Source of the DNA: a bacterium
Lineage (GTDB): Bacteria > Bacteroidota > Rhodothermia > Balneolales > M1805
Direction: 5' to 3'
DNA: 44,390 nucleotides
NCBI GenBank assembly: GCA_006226965.1
Contig: SBGQ01000145.1
Coordinates: 1 to 44,390 of the forward strand
Made by a program: the position numbers and the translations under genes. How positions within the stretch are numbered: position 1 is the first letter of the stretch; each line of letters begins with the position of its first letter. Positions 17,598 to 26,681 of this stretch are shown piece by piece. The notes below the pieces were generated by a model, which saw only the letters and a program-made list of their open reading frames with translations, ran no database searches and had not been told where the DNA came from.

Positions 17598-19186
17598 TGA
17601 AGCACTATTTTTTGATTCTGATTGTTAGCGTAATTCTTTTTAACTGTGCAAATCCGGGAATGCCAACAGGCGGTCCGGCAGATAAAGAACCGCCCGTCTT
17701 AAAGTCAACCACACCTGAAAATGGCGCTCTTAACTTTAAAGAACGAAGAATCCGATTCGATTTTGATGAATATGTACAACAAGCCGGTTTTAAACAGGCA
17801 TTTCGAATTGAGCCAAGTATAGATGTTAAATACAATTTCACATTTAAAAGTAAATCTGTAATTGTTGAATTTGACCGAGATTTACCTGAAAATACAACGG
17901 TAATTGCAACTGTCGGCGTTCAATTGGTTGATTTTAAAAACAATAAGATTAAATCGCCGATTACTTTAGCTTTATCTACAGGAGAAGAAATCAACTCTGC
18001 AAAAGTGCAGATAAAAGTACTCAATGCTACAGATGGAAAACGCGCTGAGAATATAAAAATGTTTTTGATTCCATCGAATAATGTTATAACAGACAAGGCT
18101 TTATATACAGCTGAGACTGATTCTGCAGGTAATGCAAACTTTGCGTATTTACCGGAAGCGAATTATAAAATTTTACTTGTTGAAGATGTTAATAGAAATA
18201 GAATTTGGGATTCATTCGAGTGGGCACAGCCGGCACATCAAGATGAAGTGCAATCTTTTAAAGACTCAACCAGTATTCTTAAACCAATCTATTTCTTAAA
18301 ACCTGATACCGTTAAACCTCGATTAGAAGGTATAGGTCTTTTTGCGCAGAATCGACTACGCCTACGATTCTCTGAGCCTGTATATATGCAAGCGGATTCA
18401 AATTTTGTGGCTATTTCAGAACAAGATACAGTTCGATTTAGATTAGCCTATATGGATGGTGATAATCCGACGGTTTATTGGGCTTTTTCGCGACAAAACT
18501 TATCAGAAGGGCAAGTTTATACTATTCCTGAAATGCCTTTAATTGACCAGTTCAGAAACCATTTAGAAGAAAATGAAGAGTCGGTAACCGGTGAGCTTGT
18601 CGCTGATACTACAAGTCAGCGCATTTTGTCAGTTTTACCTAAAGAACAAATGACATCAACGGATACTATTTTGGTGACCTATTCCACGTTTATTGATAAA
18701 ACAGTGACAGATTCTTTGATTGTTATAGAACAGGAAAATCAAATGAAATCGTATTCATTCATTCAAGTTGATGATCACCAATTAAAAATATTTCCTGAAA
18801 AAAAATGGGATCCGGCTTTATCGTACCAGTTCCGTTTGTTTAATCCGTTGAGCGGTAATTATTTAACACATAGTCCCAAAATAATAAAAGAAGAAGATTT
18901 AGGTGAGTTGAGCATGTTAACAGGCTTAAGAGATTCAACCCAACACGTAACTATAGAGATTTCCGGGAAGCAATTTTATAAGCGTATCACAACATCAGAT
19001 ACCTTAGTCGTTGTTCCAAAGATTAACGAGAAAGAGGTGCTGGTTAGGGCCTTTGTGGATGAAAATAATAACGACAAATGGGATTCAGGTTCCGTGAATC
19101 CGTTTAAAAAACCTGAACCGTTTTTTATCAATCCAAAAGTAGCTATCAAACAAAAAATGACTACAGAATTAATTATTGAGTTCTGA
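17597..19186 (+). CDS. Ig-like (Big_5/SbsA-type) domain lipoprotein
   Basis: A 529-residue lipoprotein common in Bacteroidota: signal and lipobox LILIVSVILFNCAN (Cys17), then GMPTGGPADKEPPVL and an N-terminal Big_5 Ig-like domain (about 32-130, with NFKERRIRFDFDEYVQ). After it come a transthyretin-like segment (EDVNRNRIWDSFEWAQP), a second Ig-like region (RLRFSEPVY), and a C-terminal piece that repeats the D-x-N-N-D-x-W-D motif (DENNNDKWDSG). These acidic motifs may bind calcium. It probably sits at the outer membrane or cell surface; no enzymatic role is visible. Its ATG overlaps the stop of the gene before it. Confidence 0.85.
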   Translation: MKHYFLILIVSVILFNCANPGMPTGGPADKEPPVLKSTTPENGALNFKERRIRFDFDEYVQQAGFKQAFRIEPSIDVKYNFTFKSKSVIVEFDRDLPENTTVIATVGVQLVDFKNNKIKSPITLALSTGEEINSAKVQIKVLNATDGKRAENIKMFLIPSNNVITDKALYTAETDSAGNANFAYLPEANYKILLVEDVNRNRIWDSFEWAQPAHQDEVQSFKDSTSILKPIYFLKPDTVKPRLEGIGLFAQNRLRLRFSEPVYMQADSNFVAISEQDTVRFRLAYMDGDNPTVYWAFSRQNLSEGQVYTIPEMPLIDQFRNHLEENEESVTGELVADTTSQRILSVLPKEQMTSTDTILVTYSTFIDKTVTDSLIVIEQENQMKSYSFIQVDDHQLKIFPEKKWDPALSYQFRLFNPLSGNYLTHSPKIIKEEDLGELSMLTGLRDSTQHVTIEISGKQFYKRITTSDTLVVVPKINEKEVLVRAFVDENNNDKWDSGSVNPFKKPEPFFINPKVAIKQKMTTELIIEF

Positions 19187-19254
19187 AAATTAATCATCAC
19201 TTTTTATCAGATAAGCAAAAGTATTACAAGCATTTACAGCTATTGTAAGCGCTT

Positions 19255-19288
19255 TTTGAGTGAGATTAGGGCATTTTTGGTATCTTTG
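19255..19288 (+). promoter_or_regulatory. Candidate icmF promoter
   Basis: TATCTTTG at 19281-19288 is an exact match to the Bacteroidota -7 element TAnnTTTG. TTTG at 19255-19258 is a -33 candidate 22 bases upstream, slightly longer than usual. The icmF ATG follows 36 bases later. Confidence 0.5.
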
Positions 19289-19324
19289 CGCCGCAATTTT
19301 GAATATGTATTAGTTTGATTGATT

Positions 19325-22300
19325 ATGATGGAAGTGAGTCCGTACAAGGCAAACCATAAAATTAGATTTGTAACAGCGGCCAGTTTGTTTGATGGTCATG
19401 ACGCTTCAATAAATATTATGCGTAGAATTCTGCAAAGTTCCGGGGCAGAAGTTATTCATTTGGGACACAATAGATCCGTTTCAGAGATAGTAGAAACAGC
19501 GATTCAAGAAGATGTACAAGGCATTGCGATTAGTTCATACCAAGGCGGGCACGTCGAATATTTTAAATATATGGTTGATTTACTCCGTGAAAACGGTTGT
19601 TCGCATATCAAAGTTTTTGGCGGCGGCGGCGGCGTAATTGTACCTGAAGAAATTGAAGAACTACATTCGTACGGTGTTACACATATTTTTTCTGTTGATG
19701 ATGGTCGGAAAATGGGTTTGCAAGGCATGATTAATTCTATGCTGAAAGCTTGTGATTTCGATGTAAACGAATTAGGCGGTTTCACAAAAAGAGACATTGA
19801 ATCGGCTGACTTTATAAAAATTGCTCGTGCGATTACGGCATTAGAAAACAAACATGAAAAGCACATCAGTTTTTCGGGAAAGGTGCTTCAAATTGGAAAA
19901 GAAACACTTAAACCTGCTGATACATGTATTCCGGTTTTAGGAATTACAGGCACGGGCGGAGCAGGTAAAAGTTCTCTTACTGATGAAGTAATTCGTCGTT
20001 TTTTAACTGAATATGACGATAAAAAGCTGGCAGTTATCTCTGTTGATCCATCAAAAAGAAAAACAGGCGGAGCTTTGTTGGGTGATAGAATACGCATGAA
20101 CAGTTTAAATCCTGAGCGTATTTACATGAGAAGTTTGGCAACACGTTCTGATAATCGGGCTACGAGCGATGCCATTCATGCTGCAATCGAATTGTGTAAA
20201 GTTGCCGGCTTTGATTTGATTATTATTGAAACCAGCGGAATCGGTCAAAGTGATACAGAAATCGTGGATATTGCTGATGTTTCCATGTATGTAATGACTA
20301 GTGAATACGGTGCAGCAACACAGCTTGAAAAAATTAATATGCTGGATTTAGCTGATATCATCGTGTTAAATAAATTCGAAAAACGTGGTGCTCTTGATGC
20401 GCTTCGAGATATCAGAAAACAGGTTAAACGTACGCTTCAAAAGTGGGATGTAGCCGATGAAGACTTACCGGTTTACCCGACAATTGCCGCTCAGTTTAAT
20501 GATGAAGGCGTGCATCGTCTATTTGCGAAATTAGTTTCAGTATTGAATGAAAAATTTGATATGTGTTGGACTAATTCCTTGTACACCAATACAAAACCTG
20601 CCGAGCATCTACAAACCCAAGCTATTATTCCTCCTAAAAGAAATCGTTATTTATCTGAAATTTCAGAAGCTGTTCGAGCTTATCATACTTGGGTAAAAGA
20701 GCAGGTAGAAGTGGCTCAAAAGGTGCAGGAAGTAAAAGGCACCATCGCACAATTGGGAAATAATTTGCCGGTTGAAACGGGAATAACATTAAAGAAATTA
20801 GAAGCTGAACAATCAGCAAAATTAGACGGCTACTCGAACTACATTTTAAGTACTTGGGATGAGCAAAAGGCAAATTACCGAAAAGAATATCACGAAACTC
20901 AGGTTCGAGACAAAGTGCTTAAAAACAAAATGTATCACACTTCATTAAGCGGAAATCAGATTCCACGTGTTGCTTTTCCTGATTTTATAAGCGATGCCGA
21001 AAAACTAAAATTTGCTCTGAAAGAGAATTTACCGGGGCACTTTCCCTATACAGCCGGAGTATTTCCTTTCAAACGTGAAAACGAAGATCCAACCCGAATG
21101 TTTGCAGGCGAAGGAACGCCGGAAAGAACGAACAAGCGTTTTCATTTTGTGAGTGAAGGCTTACCAGCAAAACGACTTTCAACCGCTTTCGATTCTGTAA
21201 CACTTTACGGTGAAGACCCTGCAGTTCGCCCAGATATCTACGGTAAAATCGGAAATTCAGGAGTAAGTATCTGCACCTTGGATGATATGAAGAAACTCTA
21301 CAGCGGTTTTGAGCTTACAAATCCGAGTACCTCTGTTTCGATGACGATCAACGGCCCGGCGCCTATGATTTTGGCCATGTTCATGAATACAGCTATAGAT
21401 CAGGAAATTGAGCGTTGGTTAAAACAAGAGGGAAAGTTTGAAAGTGCAATCAAGAAATATCGTGAACACTTAGAACAAAAAGGCTTACAACTTCCTGTTT
21501 ACCATGGTGATTTGCCAAAGACAAACAATACATTTGGTTTGGGATTATTGGGAATAACAGGAGATCAGTTAGTCGATAAATCGACTTATGAGCACATCAA
21601 AGCTGAAACGCTTTCAGTGGTGAGAGGAACTGTTCAGGCAGATATTTTAAAAGAAGATCAGGCACAAAATACCTGCATATTCTCAACCGAATTTGCTTTA
21701 AAGATGATGGGGGATATTCAAACCTATTTCACTTCAAATAAAGTTCGGAATTATTATTCAGTTTCCATTTCCGGTTATCATATTGCTGAAGCGGGAGCCA
21801 ATCCGATTTCACAAGCTGCATTTACTTTGGCAAATGGGTTTACTTTTGTGGAGTACTATTTGTCGCGCGGTTTAAATGTGGATGATTTTGCTCATAATCT
21901 CTCGTTTTTCTTTTCAAATGGCCTCGACCCAGAGTATCAGGTTATCGGACGTGTAGCGAGAAGAATTTGGGCTATTGCAATGAAGAACAAATATACGGCC
22001 AATGAGCGTTCTCAGAAGCTAAAATATCATATCCAAACGAGTGGTCGTTCCTTACACGCTCAGGAAATTCAGTTTAATGATATCCGTACTACATTACAGG
22101 CTTTGATGGCGATTTACGACAACTGTAATTCTTTGCATACCAATGCGTACGACGAAGCCATAACAACACCGACGGAAGAGTCGGTTCGCCGTGCTTTAGC
22201 CATTCAGTTGATTATTAATAAAGAGTTCGGAATGGCAAAAAATGAAAATCCATTGCAAGGTTCTTTTATTGTTGAGCAGCTCACAGACTTGGTTGAAGAG

Positions 22301-22723
22301 GCGATTCTTACTGAATTTGACCGAATTACGGAACGTGGCGGTGTTCTTGGTGCAATGGAAACCATGTATCAACGCGGAAAAATTCAGGAAGAAAGTTTGT
22401 ATTACGAAACCTTAAAACACACCGGAGAACTTCCGATTATCGGTGTGAATACCTTTCTTGATGAAAAAGCTCAAACTATTGATGAACCAATCGAACTAAT
22501 TCGCTCTACGGAAGAAGAGAAAACTCAACAGATTACAAATCTGGCAGATTTCCAGAAACGTAACAGTGAACAAAGTTTCGAAGCATTAAATCGTTTAAAA
22601 TCAGTAGCACGTTCAAACGGTAATTTATTTGAAGAATTGATGGAAACAGTGAAGGTGTGTTCTTTGGGTCAGATTACTAAGGCTTTATACGAGGTTGGTG
22701 GTCAGTACAGACGCAATATGTAG
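19325..22723 (+). CDS. icmF: Fused isobutyryl-CoA mutase (IcmF), adenosylcobalamin-dependent
   Basis: Converts isobutyryl-CoA to n-butyryl-CoA and back with adenosylcobalamin, linking branched and straight acyl-CoA metabolism. The three parts come in the IcmF order. First is the B12-binding domain (about 10-140) with DGHD (23-26) and the [11 protein letters not shown] loop. Next is the MeaB-like GTPase chaperone (about 205-410) with P-loop GTGGAGKS (209-216) and [17 protein letters not shown]. Last are a linker and the mutase barrel from about 570. Where methylmalonyl-CoA mutase has Tyr89 and Arg207, this protein has Phe593 (RMFAGEG) and Gln781 ([10 protein letters not shown]), which fits isobutyryl-CoA and excludes methylmalonyl-CoA. 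It has 1132 residues, about the family length. The ATG at 19325 is preferred over a TTG two codons earlier. Confidence 0.94.
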   Translation: MMEVSPYKANHKIRFVTAASLFDGHDASINIMRRILQSSGAEVIHLGHNRSVSEIVETAIQEDVQGIAISSYQGGHVEYFKYMVDLLRENGCSHIKVFGGGGGVIVPEEIEELHSYGVTHIFSVDDGRKMGLQGMINSMLKACDFDVNELGGFTKRDIESADFIKIARAITALENKHEKHISFSGKVLQIGKETLKPADTCIPVLGITGTGGAGKSSLTDEVIRRFLTEYDDKKLAVISVDPSKRKTGGALLGDRIRMNSLNPERIYMRSLATRSDNRATSDAIHAAIELCKVAGFDLIIIETSGIGQSDTEIVDIADVSMYVMTSEYGAATQLEKINMLDLADIIVLNKFEKRGALDALRDIRKQVKRTLQKWDVADEDLPVYPTIAAQFNDEGVHRLFAKLVSVLNEKFDMCWTNSLYTNTKPAEHLQTQAIIPPKRNRYLSEISEAVRAYHTWVKEQVEVAQKVQEVKGTIAQLGNNLPVETGITLKKLEAEQSAKLDGYSNYILSTWDEQKANYRKEYHETQVRDKVLKNKMYHTSLSGNQIPRVAFPDFISDAEKLKFALKENLPGHFPYTAGVFPFKRENEDPTRMFAGEGTPERTNKRFHFVSEGLPAKRLSTAFDSVTLYGEDPAVRPDIYGKIGNSGVSICTLDDMKKLYSGFELTNPSTSVSMTINGPAPMILAMFMNTAIDQEIERWLKQEGKFESAIKKYREHLEQKGLQLPVYHGDLPKTNNTFGLGLLGITGDQLVDKSTYEHIKAETLSVVRGTVQADILKEDQAQNTCIFSTEFALKMMGDIQTYFTSNKVRNYYSVSISGYHIAEAGANPISQAAFTLANGFTFVEYYLSRGLNVDDFAHNLSFFFSNGLDPEYQVIGRVARRIWAIAMKNKYTANERSQKLKYHIQTSGRSLHAQEIQFNDIRTTLQALMAIYDNCNSLHTNAYDEAITTPTEESVRRALAIQLIINKEFGMAKNENPLQGSFIVEQLTDLVEEAILTEFDRITERGGVLGAMETMYQRGKIQEESLYYETLKHTGELPIIGVNTFLDEKAQTIDEPIELIRSTEEEKTQQITNLADFQKRNSEQSFEALNRLKSVARSNGNLFEELMETVKVCSLGQITKALYEVGGQYRRNM

Positions 22724-23054
22724 GTTTGAAAAGGTATCAGGTAACAGGTTTCACTTTCGTTCATTGCTCTGCTTTGAATCAGATTGCTGATTTAGAGGTT
22801 CGAAAATTTTTGAGCATAAAGCCAACTTACGTCCATTAGATTGAGTATTTCATGATTCATGAATGGAAGATGATTAAATGATGTATTGATGAAACGATTT
22901 ATGAACAAAAGCATTCTTACGTTTTTGAGTTAGATAATTTCACGATTCGTGATCAGATGTTGGTTTATATGTTAGATTCAATACGTTTTTGGGATTCAGT
23001 ACTCATAAAATTTTAGATATTGATTCAATTCGAATACAAATGTTTTACTACCTA
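22724..23054. other. Gene-free gap between icmF and dnaB
   Basis: This stretch lies between two convergent genes and holds no convincing reading frame on either strand. It contains two imperfect related blocks, TTCATGATTCATGAATG (about 22849-22865) and TTCACGATTCGTGATCAG (about 22940-22957), each internally palindromic. It also has two copies of ACGTTTTTG(A/G)G (about 22919 and 22982). It looks like decayed or filler sequence. I see no RNA gene. Confidence 0.45.
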
Positions 23055-23087
23055 TAAAAAAAGGTGTAAGCACATGGCTTACACCTT
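23055..23087 (-). terminator. Terminator after dnaB
   Basis: Perfect 11-bp inverted repeat (AAGGTGTAAGC at 23061-23071, loop ACATG, GCTTACACCTT at 23077-23087) followed on the minus strand by a run of T. The core AGGTGTAAG occurs a third time just outside (23091-23100, inverted), so an alternative pairing is possible. Confidence 0.85.
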
Positions 23088-23110
23088 AAATCTTACACCT
23101 AATACCTATA

Positions 23111-24643
23111 TTAAAATCTCGCTTCATCGTCTTCATCACGATATTGACGCAGTGATTTATTCGACTGCTGTTGCCCAATATCAGGATTAAAGTTCGAATC
23201 GTAATCTGGTAATGGGTCATGTTCCTCGCCATAACTAATTCGAGATCGGCTTTCAAAACGTGCATATTGTTTAATAAATGCAACTTTAGCCGTTCCGACA
23301 GGGCCGTTCCGCTGCTTACCCACAATTACTTCTGCCATACCAACAGTTGAACCTTCTTCATCGGTTGTGATACCGTAATATTCCGGGCGATAAAGAAAAC
23401 ACACCACGTCAGCATCCTGCTCAATCGAACCGGATTCACGTAAATCACTCAACTGTGGACGTTTGTTCGTTCCGCGTTGTTCAACAGCACGGCTCAACTG
23501 AGAAAGTGCAATTACCGGAACGTTCAACTCTTTTGCCATTCCTTTAAGACCTCGGGAGATGTAGGCGATTTCCTGCTCACGATTTCCTTCAAAACCACCG
23601 CCTGTCATCAATTGCAAATAGTCAATGATAATCATCCCCACATTGTGCTCTTCTTTCAAACGTCGGCATTTAGAACGCAATTCCATCAAACTGATACCCG
23701 GCGTATCATCAATAAAAATACCGGCCTTGTTTAATACACCCGCAGCTGCAATTAAAGAAGTAAAGTCATTATCGTTTAATTTTCCTTGTCGAGCTGACTG
23801 TGCATCAATTCGGGCTTCCATAGTTAACAGACGTTGCACAAGCTGTTGGGACGACATCTCCAAACTAAAAAGAGCAACATTGGTTTTATAGTTCGGATTA
23901 GTATATAAAGCTGCATTTCGCGCGCAAGTTAATACAAACGCCGTTTTACCCATAGAAGGACGAGCAGCAATAATAATCAAATCCGATTTTTGCCAGCCTG
24001 ATGTCATATCATCTAAGGTATTTAAACCCGTGGGAACGCCAGTTAAGCCGCCGTGTTTACCGCGAATTTCAACCAAATGGTCTAGGGTTGATTTGATAAA
24101 CTGCGAAATTGGTTGTCCCGCTTGACGTGTTTTTGAGTTTGCCAAGTTGAAAATACGTTGCTCGGCGTTATCAACTAACTCGTATGGGTCTGTAGTTCCT
24201 TCGTAAGAGTTTTTAATAATATCAGTACAGGTTAGGATGAGATTGCGCTTTATGGCTTTTTCGATCACAATCTGGCAGTGGTATTCAATATTCGCAGCCG
24301 AAGTTACCGCACGAGTTAAATCAATTAAATAAGCAGAACCGCCTGAAGTATCTAAATGTCCTTGGTCTTTTAGCTCAGTTTCGATGGTTAACATATCCAG
24401 GGCATTACCTGATTCATGAAGGGATTTCATGGCATCGAAAATAAATCGGTGTCCCGGTTTATAAAAATCATCGGTTTTAAGCAAGTTTAGCGCAATAGTA
24501 GCGGCTTCCGGCTCAATAAGCATACTCCCGAGAATAGCTTCTTCAACCTCAACTGCCTGTGGAGGAATACGTCCTTGAGCTTCTAAAATATCTTGTTCCT
24601 GAACAGAACTTTTTTGCTTTGAATTCGATTGTCGTTTTGCCAT
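23111..24643 (-). CDS. dnaB: Replicative DNA helicase DnaB
   Basis: Hexameric 5'-3' helicase that drives the replication fork. The N-terminal DnaB domain (about 24-130) begins RIPPQAVEVEEAILGSML. After a linker, the RecA-like motor has Walker A ARPSMGKT (227-234), Walker B MIIIDYLQLM, and the downstream SDLRESGSIEQDAD and KQRNGPVGT motifs. No intein interrupts it. It has 510 residues, the usual length. It follows the uracil-DNA glycosylase gene by 64 bases, which contain a perfect DnaA box, and it ends in its own terminator. It may be transcribed with mtaB and the glycosylase gene. Confidence 0.96.
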   Translation of the reverse strand: MAKRQSNSKQKSSVQEQDILEAQGRIPPQAVEVEEAILGSMLIEPEAATIALNLLKTDDFYKPGHRFIFDAMKSLHESGNALDMLTIETELKDQGHLDTSGGSAYLIDLTRAVTSAANIEYHCQIVIEKAIKRNLILTCTDIIKNSYEGTTDPYELVDNAEQRIFNLANSKTRQAGQPISQFIKSTLDHLVEIRGKHGGLTGVPTGLNTLDDMTSGWQKSDLIIIAARPSMGKTAFVLTCARNAALYTNPNYKTNVALFSLEMSSQQLVQRLLTMEARIDAQSARQGKLNDNDFTSLIAAAGVLNKAGIFIDDTPGISLMELRSKCRRLKEEHNVGMIIIDYLQLMTGGGFEGNREQEIAYISRGLKGMAKELNVPVIALSQLSRAVEQRGTNKRPQLSDLRESGSIEQDADVVCFLYRPEYYGITTDEEGSTVGMAEVIVGKQRNGPVGTAKVAFIKQYARFESRSRISYGEEHDPLPDYDSNFNPDIGQQQSNKSLRQYRDEDDEARF

Positions 24644-24668
24644 AATGGCCTAATCTACAATTTTGTGA

Positions 24669-24707
24669 TGTGGATTTATGAACAAGCTTTTAACGAACTT
24701 ATCCACA
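24669..24707. promoter_or_regulatory. DnaA box pair in front of dnaB
   Basis: TTATCCACA at 24699-24707 is a perfect consensus DnaA box. TGTGGAT at 24669-24675 faces it (on the minus strand AAATCCACA, two mismatches), giving 7-bp inverted arms TGTGGAT/ATCCACA with 25 bases between. The pair fills most of the gap upstream of dnaB. DnaA control of dnaB is inferred. Confidence 0.45.
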
Positions 24708-26681
24708 TTATTTTACGAGTTCATCGTATCGTTTACGAACCATTTGAACATCTTCCCAAGTTGGGCGTTTCCAGTTCGGGTTACGAAGTAAGGCTGCCGG
24801 ATGATAGGTTGCCGTTAGTTCAATTTTTCCTAAGAATGGATGAAATTGTCCGCGTAATTGAGCTAATGTTGTGTTTTCAGGTAAACCAAGCAAGGTTTTT
24901 GCTGAAATCCTTCCCATACAAAGAACAATTTTAGGCTGAATAATTTCAATCTGGCGGATTAAAAAGGGTAGAGAGCGTTCGCGTTCATCCGGTAATGGAT
25001 CTCTGTTTTTTGGCGGACGATGTTTCAAAATGTTGGCGATATATATGTCTTTTCTCTCAAACTCAATCGCCTGCATAATTTTATCCAACAATTGCCCCGC
25101 TTTACCCACAAACGGTTCACCTTGTATATCCTCGTTTTCGCCCGGAGCTTCACCAACAATCATCAGTTTTGCATGTGGATTACCGACACCAAAAACCAGA
25201 TTGGTATTTTCTAAATCGGTTTTTAAGATATCCCTATGTTTTTCACACAATGCTTTTAGTTCGTCAAGTGTGGAGCAAGATTGTAATTCGTTGTGGAGGG
25301 CCATTGGGCTAATCATAAATTGTGGGGTGTAAATAGATTCTTGTTGAGATGATTTTGTAGTGATTTCACCGTCATCATCTAACATTTCTACTATTGTGGT
25401 TTCGGCTTGTACAATTGTTTTTTCCGGATGAGCAGATTCCGAATGTAGGGGAGTTTCAGCCTCAATTTCCTGAGTTTGCTCCAGTGAATCTATCAGTGTT
25501 ATTTCCGTTTTAATTGATTCATCCACTAGAATTTCTTCTGATGAATCTTCATTGTCTTGAGATACAATCGGCATTTGAATATCCGGTTCTTCACTGACTA
25601 GTTCACTTGAAAGTTCTGCCGAATGTGACGATTCATTGCGTTCAATTTCTGAAATGGGTTCAACGCCAACTAACTTATCTTCGGTTGGGATAGATTCAGT
25701 TTCGGTTTCTGAATTTTCAGGCTCTTGCTGCGAAATAGTTTGAAGTTCTACAGCAATTGTTTCTTCGTTTAATTCTGTCGGTGTAGATGTAGAAGTGTCA
25801 GAATCAGCTTCCATTTCATCAAAATACTCGTCATCAAATAACAAGGTAAATTCGGCATCATCCGAAATGGAATTTACTGAAATCGATTTCTTTTCAAGTT
25901 GATTATTACCTGAACTGGGCTCTGATTGCTCTTCATCTTTTATAGAAATGCTTGGTTTATTCTCTGTTTCAGAAGGTTTTTCAGCCGGAGCACCGAATAA
26001 ATCTATGGTAAATGGATCTCGATAAGGCTTTTCTTCATCTGATTCAGAGTCATCTTCATTTTCCTGATTTTGGCTTTCTTCAAACAAAGAGGGTTCAATC
26101 AACTCTTCTTGAGTTTCAGTTACGATACTGTCCAAAATAGGAGTGTGAGTCGGTACTGGTACCGGAATTTCAACAGGATTTGACTCTTCTTGCTCAAATG
26201 CTGAGACTGTATTTGTTGCCAGTTCTGAATCGATAGAATCTTCAATAGCTTCTGTTTGCTCAGGTATAGTTTCTACTATTTCTTCAATTTGCGAATCAAT
26301 TTCTTCGATTCTTTCTTCTGAATCTTCTTCAAAATCTGAATCTACTGATGTATCTGAAATAAGTGCGTTAGTTTCTGTTATTTCTTCAGTCTGAGAATCA
26401 ATTTCCTGATCTAGTGTGATATTATTTTGTACTTCATCTTCAAGAAATACTGTGGAATCACTTGTGTTGTCGGCGGTTAACACAGATTCAATACGTTTAT
26501 TTATTGCTATAGAATCTTGAGAAAAATCAGATTTCTGCTCACTGAATAACAGTTGAATATATTGAGCATCTAAAGGAGTGTCAGATACTATCTCAGTCGA
26601 AATAAATCCGTTTAATTCTGCTTCCGATTTAAAAACCTGTTCTACTTTGTCAAGTAGATCCTGCCACTTCTTATCATCCAT
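24708..26681 (-). CDS. Family-4-like uracil-DNA glycosylase with long acidic N-terminal tail, Fe-S ligands absent
   Basis: The last 190 or so residues (about 465-657) are a family-4 uracil-DNA glycosylase, which removes uracil from DNA for base-excision repair. Motif [18 protein letters not shown] (510-526), and motif [19 protein letters not shown] (627-643), are intact. The four cysteines that hold the [4Fe-4S] cluster in this family are replaced. By alignment with the Thermus enzyme as I remember it, they are Arg483, Leu486, His554 ([12 protein letters not shown]) and Ser570. The first 450 or so residues are rich in Glu, Ser, Asp and Thr and look disordered, with LLF/SLF/DLF motifs at 41-46, 196-200, 225-229 and 278-282. 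The usual protein is 200-300 residues. The ATG overlaps the mtaB stop (TAATG). Confidence 0.88.
   Translation of the reverse strand: MDDKKWQDLLDKVEQVFKSEAELNGFISTEIVSDTPLDAQYIQLLFSEQKSDFSQDSIAINKRIESVLTADNTSDSTVFLEDEVQNNITLDQEIDSQTEEITETNALISDTSVDSDFEEDSEERIEEIDSQIEEIVETIPEQTEAIEDSIDSELATNTVSAFEQEESNPVEIPVPVPTHTPILDSIVTETQEELIEPSLFEESQNQENEDDSESDEEKPYRDPFTIDLFGAPAEKPSETENKPSISIKDEEQSEPSSGNNQLEKKSISVNSISDDAEFTLLFDDEYFDEMEADSDTSTSTPTELNEETIAVELQTISQQEPENSETETESIPTEDKLVGVEPISEIERNESSHSAELSSELVSEEPDIQMPIVSQDNEDSSEEILVDESIKTEITLIDSLEQTQEIEAETPLHSESAHPEKTIVQAETTIVEMLDDDGEITTKSSQQESIYTPQFMISPMALHNELQSCSTLDELKALCEKHRDILKTDLENTNLVFGVGNPHAKLMIVGEAPGENEDIQGEPFVGKAGQLLDKIMQAIEFERKDIYIANILKHRPPKNRDPLPDERERSLPFLIRQIEIIQPKIVLCMGRISAKTLLGLPENTTLAQLRGQFHPFLGKIELTATYHPAALLRNPNWKRPTWEDVQMVRKRYDELVK

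Noticed and set aside
22840-23000. CRISPR-like repeats
   Set aside because: Only two imperfect blocks, no regular spacers and no cas genes.
24708-25310. UdgX (covalent uracil-binding) enzyme
   Set aside because: The KRRIH loop is missing and motif B is of plain family-4 type.
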